Source: Flavobacteriaceae bacterium GF1
GTDB taxonomy: Bacteria > Bacteroidota > Bacteroidia > Flavobacteriales > Flavobacteriaceae
DNA length: 55,879 bases
Assembly: GCA_009797885.1 (NCBI GenBank)
Contig: WNKP01000020.1
Span: forward strand, 1 to 55,879
Direction: 5' to 3'
The notes beneath the pieces are model-generated. The model saw nothing but the letters and a program-made list of their open reading frames with translations, searched no databases and was not told the DNA's origin. The translations under genes were made by a program, and so were the position numbers. Positions 43,641-53,240 of the stretch are shown here, piece after piece. The stretch's first letter is position 1. Each line of letters opens with the position of its first letter.

Positions 43641-43666
43641 TAACGACCTACGTTAGTAGGTCGTTA
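43641..43666 (-). terminator. Terminator of the PUR-domain gene
   Basis: TAACGACCTAC-GTTA-GTAGGTCGTTA is a perfect 11-bp stem with a 4-base loop. On the minus strand it is followed by TTTGTTTTT, 24 bases past the PUR gene stop. Confidence 0.85.
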
Positions 43667-43689
43667 GGGTAATTATTTTGAGTTTATTC

Positions 43690-44064
43690 TTAGATATCGT
43701 CAAAGTCCACATCGGTAAAACTACCGGCAGCTCCTTTCGTATCCGGGGAATCCTCATCTTCCTCTTTCTTAAAATCCTTTTGGTGCCGCTCGGATATGAC
43801 CTCGAGACCTTTTTCATCAATGATGTAATCCATCATTTCTTCCATGATCTCACGGAATGATTCAAAGTCTTCCTTGTACAAATAGATTTTGTGCTTCTTG
43901 TAATGAAAGGAGCCATCGTCGTTGGTAAATTTCTTACTTTCCGTGATGGTCAGATAATAGTCACCTGCTTTGGTGCTCCTTACATCGAAAAAATACGTTC
44001 TCCTCCCAGCCCTAAGGACTTTGGAGTAAATTTCTTCCTGATCCATTAAATCTTTATCGCCCAT
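43690..44064 (-). CDS. PUR-domain nucleic-acid-binding protein (DUF3276)
   Basis: A 124-residue DUF3276 protein, a PUR-alpha-type single-stranded DNA/RNA-binding domain related to Borrelia BpuR. The core YSKVLRAGRRTYFFDVRSTK (13-32) and YYLTITESKK (36-45) form the PUR strands, and a helix follows (about 65-85, YKEDFESFREIMEEMMDYI). An acidic tail with EEDEDSPD ends the protein. Probably a nucleoid or mRNA-binding regulator. It follows the ABC half-transporter gene by 80 bp. Confidence 0.9.
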   Translation of the reverse strand: MGDKDLMDQEEIYSKVLRAGRRTYFFDVRSTKAGDYYLTITESKKFTNDDGSFHYKKHKIYLYKEDFESFREIMEEMMDYIIDEKGLEVISERHQKDFKKEEDEDSPDTKGAAGSFTDVDFDDI

Positions 44065-44087
44065 ATGGTGTAGTGTTCTGTTAGTGT

Positions 44088-44100
44088 AATGTTACATTAT
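44088..44100. promoter_or_regulatory. 13-bp palindrome before the PUR-domain gene
   Basis: TAATGTTACATTA, a 6-1-6 perfect palindrome 24 bases upstream of the PUR gene start, between it and the ABC gene. It may be an operator, or chance in AT-rich DNA. Confidence 0.3.
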
Positions 44101-44144
44101 TCTGCCAAAAATGTAAAAAAAATCATAAAGGGGCAACTTTTTGA

Positions 44145-45893
44145 TTATTCTTTCTCTGTCAATTGGTCTTGATACAGCTGTTGATAGTACCCCTCTCGAT
44201 TGTTCAATTCCGTATGGGTACCCTCTTGTATGATCTTCCCATCTTCCAATACTATAATTCTATCGGCGTTTTTGGCCGATGATACCCTATGGCTTACAAT
44301 CAAGGTAGTTTTTTCTGCGGAAGCGTTCTTCAGGTTTTTCAAAATCTCTTCTTCGGTTTCGGTATCCACTGCAGATAGGCAATCATCAAAAAGATAAATT
44401 TTGGGATCTTTTATAAGTGCCCTTGCAATGGAAACCCGTTGCTTCTGTCCACCACTTAGAGTGATGCCACGTTCTCCCAGGACTGTATCGTACTGTTTGG
44501 CAAACCCAACGATATTTTCATGGACCACCGCATCTTTGGCAACAGCAATGATTTCCGATGTACTGGCTTCTTCCTTACCAAAACGGATATTGTTTTCAAT
44601 GGTATCCGAAAAAAGGAAGGCGTCCTGTGGAACTGCTCCAATGGAACTTCTAAGGCTGTTTAGGTTTAAAGTTTCTATGGGGTTATCGTCCAAAAGGATT
44701 TTACCCTCATTTACATCGTAAAGCCTGGCCACTAAATCCAAAATCGTGGATTTCCCAGATCCCGTTTTGCCCAAAATTGCCAAGGTTTCCCCAGTGTTCA
44801 CGGTAAAGGATACATCATCAAGGGCTTGGATACCGGTATCCTCGTACGTAAAGGAAACATTTTTGAACACTATTTTTCCTTGAATTGGAGTTGGGGAAGA
44901 AACCTCATTTTTGATATGGGGCTTTATTTTCAGGAACTCATTGATCCTTTTCTGTGATGCCTCTGCCCTTTGGACAATGGAGGTCAACCATCCTACCACG
45001 GCCACCGGCCAGGTGAGCATATTGACATAAAGGATGAATTCCGCTATGACCCCAAGGCTTATTTCACCATTGATGTATTGCTTTCCACCTATGTAGATGA
45101 CCAGGATATTACTGATGCCTATTAAAAGGATCATCAAAGGAAAAAACCAGGCATTTACCTTGGCCAAATCCATACTTGTTTCCTTACCTTCCAAGGCCAG
45201 TTTCCTAACCTCCCTATTTATTTGGGGTTCCAGGCCATAGGCCTTTATCACCGATATCCCGGAAAAGGATTCTTGTGCAAAGGTGGACAGTGTGGAAAGG
45301 TATTCCTGTACTTTGGTGCTTCTTTTGTGGATGATCCTGCTTATTTGATAGATCAAGACCGAAAGGATGGGCAAAGGTATCAAGGTGTAGAACGCAATAG
45401 TGGGCGCCTTTATGAACATCAATGAAATAACAAAGACAAAGGTGGTGATGGTATTGATACCGTACATGATAACCGGACCGCCATACATGCGCACCTGAGT
45501 GACATCCTCACTGATGCGGTTCATTAAATCACCGATTCGATTGCGTTTGTAAAAATCCAAGTTCAATATTTGATAGTGATCAAAAACCTCGTTCTTTAAA
45601 TCGTATTCAATATATCTGGAAACATTAATGATGGTTTGTCGCATTAAAAAGGTGAACAAACCGGAAAGAACGGCAGCCCCAATAATGATAAGGATATATT
45701 CAAAGAGTAAATTCTTTGCTTCCGCCTTATCCAGAACATTGGTTGCCAAGGCATTGATCGTATTTATTGATTTACTTACGTAGGACGGCATAATTAGTGA
45801 AAACACCCGGGCCACAATGGTAATAATTATGCCTAGAAGGAGTTTGAACCAGTATTTCCTAAAATACTTATTAAGATGTTTTAATTCTTTCAT
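44145..45893 (-). CDS. ABC half-transporter (MsbA/MdlA-like) with altered catalytic residue
   Basis: A 582-residue exporter with six helices (about 15-325) fused to an ATPase (about 335-575). Walker A GKTGSGKST is at 375-383, the signature LSGGQ at 479-483, and Walker B at 501-504. The residue after the Walker B Asp is Asp504 rather than the usual catalytic Glu (LFDDCLSAVD). This substitution is typical of the degenerate-site subunit in heterodimers such as MdlA or LmrC, yet no partner gene is adjacent. Substrate (lipid or drug) unknown. Confidence 0.92.
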   Translation of the reverse strand: MKELKHLNKYFRKYWFKLLLGIIITIVARVFSLIMPSYVSKSINTINALATNVLDKAEAKNLLFEYILIIIGAAVLSGLFTFLMRQTIINVSRYIEYDLKNEVFDHYQILNLDFYKRNRIGDLMNRISEDVTQVRMYGGPVIMYGINTITTFVFVISLMFIKAPTIAFYTLIPLPILSVLIYQISRIIHKRSTKVQEYLSTLSTFAQESFSGISVIKAYGLEPQINREVRKLALEGKETSMDLAKVNAWFFPLMILLIGISNILVIYIGGKQYINGEISLGVIAEFILYVNMLTWPVAVVGWLTSIVQRAEASQKRINEFLKIKPHIKNEVSSPTPIQGKIVFKNVSFTYEDTGIQALDDVSFTVNTGETLAILGKTGSGKSTILDLVARLYDVNEGKILLDDNPIETLNLNSLRSSIGAVPQDAFLFSDTIENNIRFGKEEASTSEIIAVAKDAVVHENIVGFAKQYDTVLGERGITLSGGQKQRVSIARALIKDPKIYLFDDCLSAVDTETEEEILKNLKNASAEKTTLIVSHRVSSAKNADRIIVLEDGKIIQEGTHTELNNREGYYQQLYQDQLTEKE

Positions 45894-46014
45894 TGTCCAA
45901 AAAGACGGGGATTTTCCTTATCCAAGTTGCCAAAGATATATGATTGGAACCAATCCCAATGTTATAAAACTGATAAGATGTTAAGCTGGGATAGGAGTGC
46001 TAAAAATATAGCCT

Positions 46015-46022
46015 TACTTTTG
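46015..46022 (+). promoter_or_regulatory. Candidate -7 box for the nusB operon
   Basis: TACTTTTG fits TAnnTTTG, 39 bases before the nusB ATG. No matching TTG at -33. Confidence 0.45.
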
Positions 46023-46061
46023 CCCATCATTATCAATCCATATTGTATATAGTTCTTTTAA

Positions 46062-47009
46062 ATGCTAACACGAAGGCATATTAGGGTAAAAGTAATGCAA
46101 TGTATCTATGCCCTTACACAGTCCGAAGACGATTCATTGGAAAAACAACAGAAGTTCCTCAATGTGAGTATTGCCAATGTCTACACGTTGTATTTATTAC
46201 TTCTGGGATTATTGATGGAATTGCATCAACTGGCAAAAAAGCATGCGGACCATGCGTCAAAAAAATACCTTTCCGAGGATGGGGATGCTTATCCCGACAC
46301 CAAAAGATTTGTAAAGAACAAGCTGCTATTGCAGCTAACCGAAAATAAGGCCCTGGGTCAGGAGATTTCCAAAAGGAAATTGAACAATTGGTACCTCAAT
46401 GAAGAATATGTGAAAATTCTCCATAAAGAAATGGTACAAAGTGAAATCTATGGGACCTACATGACGGCATCCAAAACCAATTATGAGGTAGATAAGAATT
46501 TTGTGATCGATCTGTTCAAGGAAATCATTGCCCCAAACGAAAAGATTTACGAATACTTTGAGGACGATAAGTTGACATGGGTAGATGATATCCCTATTGT
46601 AAACACCTTTTTGGTCAAACGCTTAAAAAAGGCAAAGCCGGATAGTGCAGAACGGTTTTTCCTCCCCCGCCTGTTAAAGGACCAACAGGATATGGTCTTT
46701 GCGAAAGACTTATTGGTAAAGACGTTGTTGAACAACAGTGAATGGGAGAAGGAAATTCAGGCAAAAACCCCTAATTGGGATAAGGACCGTATTGCCGAAA
46801 TTGACCATATTCTCTTAAAGATGGCCATTTGCGAGTTCATTCATTTTTCCTCTATTCCCGAAAAGGTGACCATCAATGAATATTTGGAAATTGCAAAGGA
46901 GTATTCCACACCCAAAAGCAGCATCTTTATCAATGGCATATTGGACAAATTGGTAAAGGAATACAAACGGTCGGGACGAATGCAAAAAATGGGAAGGGGA
47001 CTGTTGTAA
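46062..47009 (+). CDS. nusB: Transcription antitermination factor NusB, long form
   Basis: At 315 residues this is the Bacteroidota-type NusB, over twice the length of the E. coli protein. It opens with RRHIRVKVMQCIYALTQSED (about 5-24), like the canonical NusB start. It then carries an inserted helical region before the C-terminal part, with EIDHILLKMAICEFIHFSSIPEKVTINEYLEIAKEYSTP (about 245-285) and FINGILDKL. It binds BoxA RNA with S10 in rRNA antitermination. nusB, DUF1573 and yajC follow each other in one direction; that order is common in the phylum. Confidence 0.93.
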   Translation: MLTRRHIRVKVMQCIYALTQSEDDSLEKQQKFLNVSIANVYTLYLLLLGLLMELHQLAKKHADHASKKYLSEDGDAYPDTKRFVKNKLLLQLTENKALGQEISKRKLNNWYLNEEYVKILHKEMVQSEIYGTYMTASKTNYEVDKNFVIDLFKEIIAPNEKIYEYFEDDKLTWVDDIPIVNTFLVKRLKKAKPDSAERFFLPRLLKDQQDMVFAKDLLVKTLLNNSEWEKEIQAKTPNWDKDRIAEIDHILLKMAICEFIHFSSIPEKVTINEYLEIAKEYSTPKSSIFINGILDKLVKEYKRSGRMQKMGRGLL

Positions 47010-47021
47010 GGAGGAAATCCT

Positions 47022-47029
47022 TATTTTTG
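47022..47029 (+). promoter_or_regulatory. Candidate -7 box for the DUF1573-yajC pair
   Basis: TATTTTTG fits TAnnTTTG, 21 bases before the DUF1573 ATG; a TTG at 47004-47006 lies 15 bases upstream, shorter than normal. Confidence 0.45.
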
Positions 47030-47050
47030 CCTAAATAAACAAAGATAATT

Positions 47051-47527
47051 ATGAAAAGAATAGCTTTTGCATTTGTTGCTATGGGGTTATTGTTCTTAGG
47101 AACATCCTGTAAGGATAAAGCAAGTAGTAAAGTAGTTGCTGAAAACGTTGAAACTGCGTCTGAACGGGATGAGGTTTCCAAAAAACTCCCCGTGATGTCC
47201 TTTGATAAGGCCGAGCACGACTTTGGTACCATTATACAGGGAACTCCTCAAGAAACGGTGTTTACGTTCACCAATACAGGCGATGCCCCCTTGATTATTA
47301 CAGATGCAAGAAGCAGTTGTGGTTGTACGGTTCCCCAATACCCAAAGAATACACCCATAGCGCCTGGCGAAACCGGCGAACTTCTTGTTAAATTCAATGG
47401 TTCCGGTAAAAGCCAAGTCACCAAAACGGTGACGGTAACTGCAAATACTGAAAAAGGATCCGAACTGCTAAGAATTAAAGCATTCGTTACACCTAAGGAT
47501 CAGGCACCTGCCGGACCGGTAAAATAA
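47051..47527 (+). CDS. DUF1573 lipoprotein
   Basis: A 158-residue lipoprotein (LGTSC, Cys20). It carries a single immunoglobulin-like DUF1573 domain (about 50-145): FDKAEHDFGTIIQG, FTFTNTGDAPLIITDA, SSCGCTVPQYPK with the conserved CGC, and APGETGELLVKFN. The domain is widespread in Bacteroidota and its role is not established. It lies 5 bases before yajC, so co-transcription is likely. Confidence 0.92.
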   Translation: MKRIAFAFVAMGLLFLGTSCKDKASSKVVAENVETASERDEVSKKLPVMSFDKAEHDFGTIIQGTPQETVFTFTNTGDAPLIITDARSSCGCTVPQYPKNTPIAPGETGELLVKFNGSGKSQVTKTVTVTANTEKGSELLRIKAFVTPKDQAPAGPVK

Positions 47528-47532
47528 TTTTA

Positions 47533-47823
47533 ATGGAGCAATTAGGACAGTTTTTTCCACTACTGTTGATTTTTGTAGTGGCATATTTCTTTATGATTCG
47601 ACCACAAATGAAACGTCAAAAAGATGAAAAGAAGTTTCTGGCGGATATTAAGAAAGGGGATAAGGTGATAACTAAAAGTGGTCTTCATGGAAAAATTGTT
47701 GATCTTAACGACAAGGATAATTCCTGCGTTATTGAAACAATGGCCGGCAAGTTAAAATTTGACCGTTCGGCAATTTCTATGGAGGGTAGTAAAAAACTAA
47801 GCCCGACCCCTACCAAGAAATAA
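47533..47823 (+). CDS. yajC: Preprotein translocase subunit YajC
   Basis: A 96-residue accessory subunit of the SecDF-YajC complex. One N-terminal membrane helix (about 7-22) is followed by the family hallmark FMIRPQMKRQKDEK (about 20-33) and a small cytoplasmic beta domain (GDKVITKSGLHGKIVDL). The start follows the DUF1573 stop by 5 bases. secDF is not in the window. A strong terminator lies 20 bases downstream. Confidence 0.96.
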   Translation: MEQLGQFFPLLLIFVVAYFFMIRPQMKRQKDEKKFLADIKKGDKVITKSGLHGKIVDLNDKDNSCVIETMAGKLKFDRSAISMEGSKKLSPTPTKK

Positions 47824-47843
47824 AAGATATTTACAATACAACT

Positions 47844-47872
47844 AAAGGCCCTTTGACTTTCAAAGGGCCTTT
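47844..47872 (+). terminator. Intrinsic terminator after yajC
   Basis: AAAGGCCCTTTG-ACTTT-CAAAGGGCCTTT, a perfect 12-bp stem followed by TTTTGTTTG. Confidence 0.92.
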
Positions 47873-47903
47873 TTTGTTTGTAACTTAAGTCCAAATCAAA
47901 AAA

Positions 47904-49250
47904 ATGGCTACAAGAAGGCACTTTATAAAATCCGGGTCACTTTATATGGGGGTTTTGGGAATGGGGACATTGTTCCCAATGGAACTATTGGGGTCCATGC
48001 GCAAAAAGATAAGCCCAAACGATAAGATTCAGGTAGGTCTAATAGGTTGTAAGGGGATGGGATTCTCCAACCTGTCCTCTATGTTGAAGCATAGTGAAAT
48101 AGAAGTGGTGGCCCTTTGTGATGTGGATAAAAGCGTTTTGGAAGATAGAACGTCCGATTTGGAAAAGGCCAATATCAAAAAGCCCAAATGGTATACGGAT
48201 TATCGAAAACTGTTGGAGGACAAGGATGTGGAGGTGATTATTATTGGAACGCCCGATCATTGGCACTGTTTGCAACTTATTGACGCCATTGATGCCAAAA
48301 AGGATGTCTACTGTGAAAAGCCAATTGCGAACTCCATTCATGAGTGCAAGGCCATGCTCAAGAAAGTGAATTCCAGTGACCGTATGGTTCAAATTGGGCA
48401 ATGGCAACGGAGCCAACCCCATTTTGTGGATGCCATAAACTTCGTGCATTCCGGTAAGCTGGGGGAAATTCGTTTGGTCAAGGTATGGGCCTATCAAGGT
48501 TGGATGCAGCCCGTTCCTATGTTGGATGATACTGCCGTCCCCAAAGGTGTGGACTATGATATGTGGCTGGGGCCAGCACCCAAGAGGCCTTTCAACCCCA
48601 ATCGATTCCACTTTAATTTTAGGTGGTTCTGGGACTATGCGGGAGGGCTAATGACGGACTGGGGTGTACATCTTATGGACTATGCCCTTTTTGGAATGAA
48701 CGCGGGCACCCCGAAATCAGTTATGGCCATCGGAGGAAAATTCGCCTACCCCAATGATGCCTCCGAAACCCCGGACACCTTGCAAACGGTTTACGAATAT
48801 GATGGTTATTCCATTTTGTGGGAACACGCAACCGGTATTGACGGGGGCAATTATGGTCGTGACCACGGAATCGCCTTTATTGGAAATAATGGCACCTTAG
48901 TTTTAAATAGGGGGGGATGGGAGGTTATTCCCGAAAATGATAGACCGGACTGGAGTAAGGATCTTGGGCCTAAAATGGAAGCAATCCCACTACGTCAAAA
49001 TGAAGGCAATGGACTGGATTTACATACCACAAACTTTATTGAAGCCATAAAATCCAGGGATTCCAAACTATTGAATGCGCCAATCGAAGTAGGTTACAAT
49101 ACGGCCTTGGTTTGCCATATGGGGAATATTGCCTACAAAACCGGGAATAGGATATATTGGGATGCCAGCAAAAAGGCGTTTGCCGACTCCAAATCCAATG
49201 CATTGATGGCACCAGTTTACCACAATGGTTGGAAACTACCTGATGTTTAA
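47904..49250 (+). CDS. Gfo/Idh/MocA family oxidoreductase with Tat signal
   Basis: A 448-residue NAD(P)-dependent oxidoreductase exported folded by the Tat system: twin Arg4-Arg5 in ATRRHFIKS, then a hydrophobic stretch to about 30. The Rossmann domain starts with VGLIGCKGMGFSNL (about 44-57), and the EKP motif is at 138-140 in VYCEKPIAN. The C-terminal domain has the WFWDYAGGLMTDWGVHLMDYALF block typical of the glycosidase-like (GH109-type) relatives. It probably acts on a sugar or cyclitol in the periplasm. It stands alone. Confidence 0.92.
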   Translation: MATRRHFIKSGSLYMGVLGMGTLFPMELLGSMRKKISPNDKIQVGLIGCKGMGFSNLSSMLKHSEIEVVALCDVDKSVLEDRTSDLEKANIKKPKWYTDYRKLLEDKDVEVIIIGTPDHWHCLQLIDAIDAKKDVYCEKPIANSIHECKAMLKKVNSSDRMVQIGQWQRSQPHFVDAINFVHSGKLGEIRLVKVWAYQGWMQPVPMLDDTAVPKGVDYDMWLGPAPKRPFNPNRFHFNFRWFWDYAGGLMTDWGVHLMDYALFGMNAGTPKSVMAIGGKFAYPNDASETPDTLQTVYEYDGYSILWEHATGIDGGNYGRDHGIAFIGNNGTLVLNRGGWEVIPENDRPDWSKDLGPKMEAIPLRQNEGNGLDLHTTNFIEAIKSRDSKLLNAPIEVGYNTALVCHMGNIAYKTGNRIYWDASKKAFADSKSNALMAPVYHNGWKLPDV

Positions 49251-49252
49251 GA

Positions 49253-49852
49253 TCAGGACTTTCGGTAAGCATCGTTTAGACCCACCCCTTTTTCAATCAT
49301 GGGAAGAATTTTTTCCAGGCGGTTCCGTTTGGTTTTTTCCTGTTTGGCCTCATTGATATATTCGGCAAACTCCTTTTGCTTATATGGGGAAAAAGCGTTG
49401 AACGAAGTATGTAATTTTGATTTTTTTTCCAGGGCTTCTTTCAATTCGGCAGGCATGGCATATGCCGTGCTCTTTTTTTCAGGTGTAATCCCTTTTCCCA
49501 GTTTTTGGTTTTCTATGGCTTCATTGATGTAGGCTAAAACGCCCTTATCATCTATTTCTTCAATCGAAGTAAAATTCCAGTGGCGCATCGCCTTTGTTTT
49601 TCCCTCTTGCGCATTTCGTAATACACCTTTGGGATCCTTTAGAAACACCCCTTGATAGAACCAAATACCGAAGAATGCCTTGAACCTACAGATGCCAAAC
49701 ACATTTTTGTTGTTGATAGTGTAGACGGGCATTCCCCACTTACAAGTTTCAATGGCCTCAGTTGTTTTGGCTAAATTTCTAAGGTGGACTATGGCATCTT
49801 GATAGTGATGCTCGGCCGCATAATACGCATCCGCGGTTTTATTTTTTTCCAT
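49253..49852 (-). CDS. YdeI/DUF1801-family protein
   Basis: A 199-residue cytosolic protein. The N-terminal half is a DUF1801 (iron-chaperone-like) fold with [29 protein letters not shown] (about 37-65). The C-terminal half is the YdeI/OmpD-associated type, with [31 protein letters not shown] and [10 protein letters not shown] (about 140-185). Function unsettled. Its start overlaps the pepT stop by 14 bases on the same strand, so it is the downstream gene of a pepT-YdeI pair. Confidence 0.85.
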   Translation of the reverse strand: MEKNKTADAYYAAEHHYQDAIVHLRNLAKTTEAIETCKWGMPVYTINNKNVFGICRFKAFFGIWFYQGVFLKDPKGVLRNAQEGKTKAMRHWNFTSIEEIDDKGVLAYINEAIENQKLGKGITPEKKSTAYAMPAELKEALEKKSKLHTSFNAFSPYKQKEFAEYINEAKQEKTKRNRLEKILPMIEKGVGLNDAYRKS

Positions 49853-51086
49853 GGTTCACAAATTTCTCCCCGGTAAGTTCGCAAATTTTTACAATTACTT
49901 CTACGGCCTTTTCCATGCTTTCCAAAGGGATATACTCATATTTGCCATGAAAATTATGCCCCCCCGCAAAAATATTGGGGCAGGGCAATCCCATAAAACT
50001 TAACTGTGAGCCATCCGTTCCGCCGCGTATGGGCTTTATTAAGGGCTCAATGCCCAATTGCATCATGGCTTCTTCAGCGATTTCCACAATATGGAACACG
50101 GGTTCTATCTTTTCGCGCATGTTTCGGTATTGGTCAGTGATTTCAAGTGTTATAAACTCCTCCTGGTATTGCTTATTGAGTTTGGTCGCAATATTGGACA
50201 GTAGTTCCTTCCTTGCCTCAAATTGTTCCTCATCATGGTCCCTTATAATCAATTCCAGTTGTGCACTTTCAATGGATCCCTTAATGTCATAAACATGAAA
50301 AAAGCCTTCTCGATCTTCTGTGGTTTCAGGAGTTTCGCGTTTGGGCAACAAGCTTATAAAGGTGTTGGCGAGTACAATTGCATTCACCATTTTTCCTTTG
50401 GCATAGCCAGGGTGGACACTTTTTCCCGTGAAGGTGATTTTGGCACTTGCCGCGTTGAAGTTTTCATATTCCAACTCCCCCAATTGACTACCATCAATGG
50501 TATAGGCCCAGTCCGCACCAAACTTTTTCACATCAAATTTATGGGCTCCCCTTCCTATTTCCTCATCCGGTGTAAAGGCAATGCGGATATTGCCATGCTT
50601 TATTTCCGGATGTTTTATAAGATATTCCATGGCCGTAATGATTTCCGAAAGACCTGCCTTATCGTCAGCACCCAAAAGTGTGGTGCCATTCGTTGTAATC
50701 AACGTCTGCCCTTTATAGTGCAATAACTCTTCAAAATAATCCGGTGATAGTATGATGTTTTTAGTGGTATGCAATACAATGTCCCCGCCATCATAATCTT
50801 TGATTATTTTGGGTTTAACATTGAAACCGGTAAAATCAGGTGTAGTATCATAATGTGCAATAAAGCCAATGGTAGGTACCGTTTTATCCAAATTACTGGG
50901 CAAACTGGCCATGATATACCCATTTTCATCAATGGAGACCTCCTGCATACCAATTTGGTGCAATTCAAATACCAATTTTTTGGCCAAAACCAACTGTTTT
51001 TTGGTACTTGGAGTGGTTTTTGATCGTGGATCGCTTTGAGTGTCAATAGCTACATAATCCAGAAAACGGGGTAGTAATTTTTCCAT
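49839..51086 (-). CDS. pepT: Tripeptide aminopeptidase PepT
   Basis: M20-family zinc exopeptidase releasing the N-terminal residue of tripeptides. The start at 51086 ([19 protein letters not shown]) gives 415 residues. An upstream ATG at 51104 would overlap the promoter box at 51102-51109, so it is rejected. Zinc ligands and catalytic residues lie in [23 protein letters not shown] and [14 protein letters not shown]; the dimerisation domain opens near [14 protein letters not shown], and the final ligand His is in [13 protein letters not shown]. It is cytosolic, aiding peptide recycling. The YdeI-type gene follows it. Confidence 0.95.
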   Translation of the reverse strand: MEKLLPRFLDYVAIDTQSDPRSKTTPSTKKQLVLAKKLVFELHQIGMQEVSIDENGYIMASLPSNLDKTVPTIGFIAHYDTTPDFTGFNVKPKIIKDYDGGDIVLHTTKNIILSPDYFEELLHYKGQTLITTNGTTLLGADDKAGLSEIITAMEYLIKHPEIKHGNIRIAFTPDEEIGRGAHKFDVKKFGADWAYTIDGSQLGELEYENFNAASAKITFTGKSVHPGYAKGKMVNAIVLANTFISLLPKRETPETTEDREGFFHVYDIKGSIESAQLELIIRDHDEEQFEARKELLSNIATKLNKQYQEEFITLEITDQYRNMREKIEPVFHIVEIAEEAMMQLGIEPLIKPIRGGTDGSQLSFMGLPCPNIFAGGHNFHGKYEYIPLESMEKAVEVIVKICELTGEKFVNHGKK

Positions 51087-51101
51087 TAAAATGCTTTTTA
51101 T

Positions 51102-51109
51102 CAAAAATA
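51102..51109 (-). promoter_or_regulatory. Candidate -7 box for pepT
   Basis: TATTTTTG on the minus strand fits TAnnTTTG and ends 15 bases before the pepT ATG at 51086, so the mRNA leader would be very short. This position rules out the longer pepT start. Confidence 0.55.
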
Positions 51110-51124
51110 CGGTTTAATTCGTCC

Positions 51125-51598
51125 TTGTTTTTCCGTCGGGTTGAAATTAGAATCTATCTTTCCTTTCTTAAACTATTGGGATTGATACGATATTTACTAC
51201 TGTTATTTCTAGGACCGCTTATGCTCTTTTCCCAGGAGGATTGTCTTTTGGGTATTGGGGGTAAGGATGATGAAATGATCAGGACCGTATTTGAGTTGAC
51301 CGATGAGCAAATAGAACAAATGCGCAATTGGGGCGCGGAACTACAGTTTAGGAACGAGATTTTTGAGATTAGGGCACAAAACCTTTTAAAGAACCATGCC
51401 CAAAGTTCCGTGGAGGATTTATTGATAATGTCCCATAAATACAAGGCTTTGTTGGACAGTATGCAGAATAACATCAAATTATTGGACAAGCGAATGTTGG
51501 GTATTTTTACCAATGACCAGTACAACCTTTACATTATGCTCTGTAACCAGGTCAATCGAAGTCCCCTGTATGCCCCGAGGTCAATGAACGAAAAATAG
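51125..51598 (+). CDS. Hypothetical exported protein
   Basis: Up to 157 residues from a TTG at 51125; a second TTG at 51182 would give a tidier signal peptide (IRYLLLLFLGPLMLFSQ) and 138 residues. The mature part is helical and includes FELTDEQIEQMRNWGAEL, an LTxEQ-like start seen in Spy/CpxP-type periplasmic proteins. It ends near YAPRSMNEK. It is divergent from pepT. The relation to Spy is a guess from the motif only. Confidence 0.55.
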   Translation: MFFRRVEIRIYLSFLKLLGLIRYLLLLFLGPLMLFSQEDCLLGIGGKDDEMIRTVFELTDEQIEQMRNWGAELQFRNEIFEIRAQNLLKNHAQSSVEDLLIMSHKYKALLDSMQNNIKLLDKRMLGIFTNDQYNLYIMLCNQVNRSPLYAPRSMNEK

Positions 51599-51654
51599 TC
51601 CTTTTTGAAGGGTGCTTTCATCAGACTTTCTATTTTTACGGAAAATAAGTGTTA

Positions 51655-52695
51655 ATGTACAAGCTGGTAATTCGCCCCCTGTTATTTTTGCTTGATCCCG
51701 AAACTGTTCACCACTTCTCTTTCTCATCAATTAAATTGCTTTCCAGACTCGGTTTTTCGACCATATTCCGAAAGCTTTTCAGTATGGACGATCCAAAATT
51801 GGAGAGGGAGGTTTTTGGTTTGAAGTTTAAAAACCCTGTTGGGTTGGCGGCGGGATTCGATAAAGATGCCAAGCTATTCAATGAATTATCGGATTTGGGA
51901 TTCGGATTTATAGAAATTGGTACATTGACCCCCAAACCCCAACCCGGCAATCCAAAAAAACGATTGTTCCGTTTAATTGAGGATAAAGCGATCATTAATA
52001 GAATGGGCTTTAATAATGAAGGGGTTTTTGATGCTGTGGAACGATTGCGAAAAGAGCAGCGCGTATTGATTGGGGGTAACATTGGGAAAAACAAAGTGAC
52101 GCCCAATAAAGATGCGGTCAAGGATTATCTTATCTGCTTTGATGCCCTATTTGAGTATGTGGACTATTTTGTGGTCAATGTAAGCTCTCCCAACACACCT
52201 GGTTTGCGGGAACTTCAGGACAAGAAACCACTTACCGACATCTTAAAAAAACTAAAGCGGGAAAACATCAAGCTCGCCAAAAAATATGAATCCCCGGAAA
52301 AACCAATTCTGTTGAAAATTGCACCGGACCTTACGGATGCCCAGTTATTGGATATTATCGGTATTGTCAAAGCTTCCAAGATAGATGGGGTAATTGCCAC
52401 CAATACCACCATCGGACGAAAAGGACTCAAGTCCCACTTGACGTTGGTAGAGGAAAAGGGAGGGCTAAGTGGGAAACCGTTGACCAAACGAAGTACTGAG
52501 GTCATTCGTTTTCTTTCGGAGAAAAGCAAAAAGGCATTTCCTATTATTGGGGTCGGTGGCATTCATTCTGCGGAGGATGCCCTGGAAAAATTGGAGGCTG
52601 GAGCGGATTTGATACAGCTGTATACTGGATTTATATACGAGGGACCCAGTTTGATAAAACGCATCAATAAAGCTATCTTGAGCCAAGAACACTAA
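51655..52695 (+). CDS. pyrD: Dihydroorotate dehydrogenase (quinone), class 2
   Basis: FMN enzyme oxidising dihydroorotate to orotate with quinone as acceptor, bound to the inner face of the inner membrane. The ATG at 51655 gives 346 residues; a GTG two codons earlier is possible. Class 2 features are the N-terminal membrane-contact helices (about 1-45), [33 protein letters not shown], and [14 protein letters not shown] with the catalytic Ser. FMN-binding segments IIGVGGI and ADLIQLYTG complete the barrel. pyrF, the next enzyme but one, is about 48 kb away. Confidence 0.96.
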   Translation: MYKLVIRPLLFLLDPETVHHFSFSSIKLLSRLGFSTIFRKLFSMDDPKLEREVFGLKFKNPVGLAAGFDKDAKLFNELSDLGFGFIEIGTLTPKPQPGNPKKRLFRLIEDKAIINRMGFNNEGVFDAVERLRKEQRVLIGGNIGKNKVTPNKDAVKDYLICFDALFEYVDYFVVNVSSPNTPGLRELQDKKPLTDILKKLKRENIKLAKKYESPEKPILLKIAPDLTDAQLLDIIGIVKASKIDGVIATNTTIGRKGLKSHLTLVEEKGGLSGKPLTKRSTEVIRFLSEKSKKAFPIIGVGGIHSAEDALEKLEAGADLIQLYTGFIYEGPSLIKRINKAILSQEH

Positions 52696-52705
52696 AGTTT
52701 TTGGT

Positions 52706-53239
52706 ATGAGATTACTTTTCTTGTCACTGGCCTTTTTGACCTCCCATCTGCTTTGCGCACAGACCAATGAAATGCCCAAAACGGATTTTACCAAAATGTA
52801 CCTTCCCGTATGGTTGGAAGCTAGAGAACACTGCCTGGAAGTAGCCGAGGCCATGCCAGAGGAACTTTATGGGTATCAACCAACGGAAGTCAGCAAAACC
52901 TTTGCGGAACAAATGGTACATATTGGGTATACCATTGAATTGTTGACCAAAAGATATGTTCAGGGCATGAAGGTAAAACCCAACGCTCCAGATGCTTCGA
53001 CCTTAACAAAAGAAGAGATTATCCAACTTTTAAAAAAGGGGTTCGACTATACAACGCAGGTCATCAGAACCATTGAACAGTACCAGTTGGACGAAACCTG
53101 TACCATGTATCATAGTGGCAATGTGGTAAGTCGGGCTTTTGCGCTTTTTTATGTGCAGGACCATATGACCAATCACAGGGCCAAAGCCAATCTCTACTTA
53201 CGAATGAATACCATTGAACCACCGGAATATACCTGGTAG
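52706..53239 (+). CDS. Exported DinB-fold protein
   Basis: A 177-residue DinB-family protein with a signal peptide (1-19, LLCAQ). The four-helix bundle shows EVSKTFAEQMVHIGYTIELL (metal-ligand His in MVHIG) and a second site in FYVQDHMTNHRAKANLYLR. The DinB fold usually sits in the cytoplasm; the signal peptide suggests a periplasmic member, as often seen in Bacteroidota. It follows pyrD by 10 bases, so it may share its mRNA. Confidence 0.85.
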   Translation: MRLLFLSLAFLTSHLLCAQTNEMPKTDFTKMYLPVWLEAREHCLEVAEAMPEELYGYQPTEVSKTFAEQMVHIGYTIELLTKRYVQGMKVKPNAPDASTLTKEEIIQLLKKGFDYTTQVIRTIEQYQLDETCTMYHSGNVVSRAFALFYVQDHMTNHRAKANLYLRMNTIEPPEYTW

Positions 53240-53240
53240 G

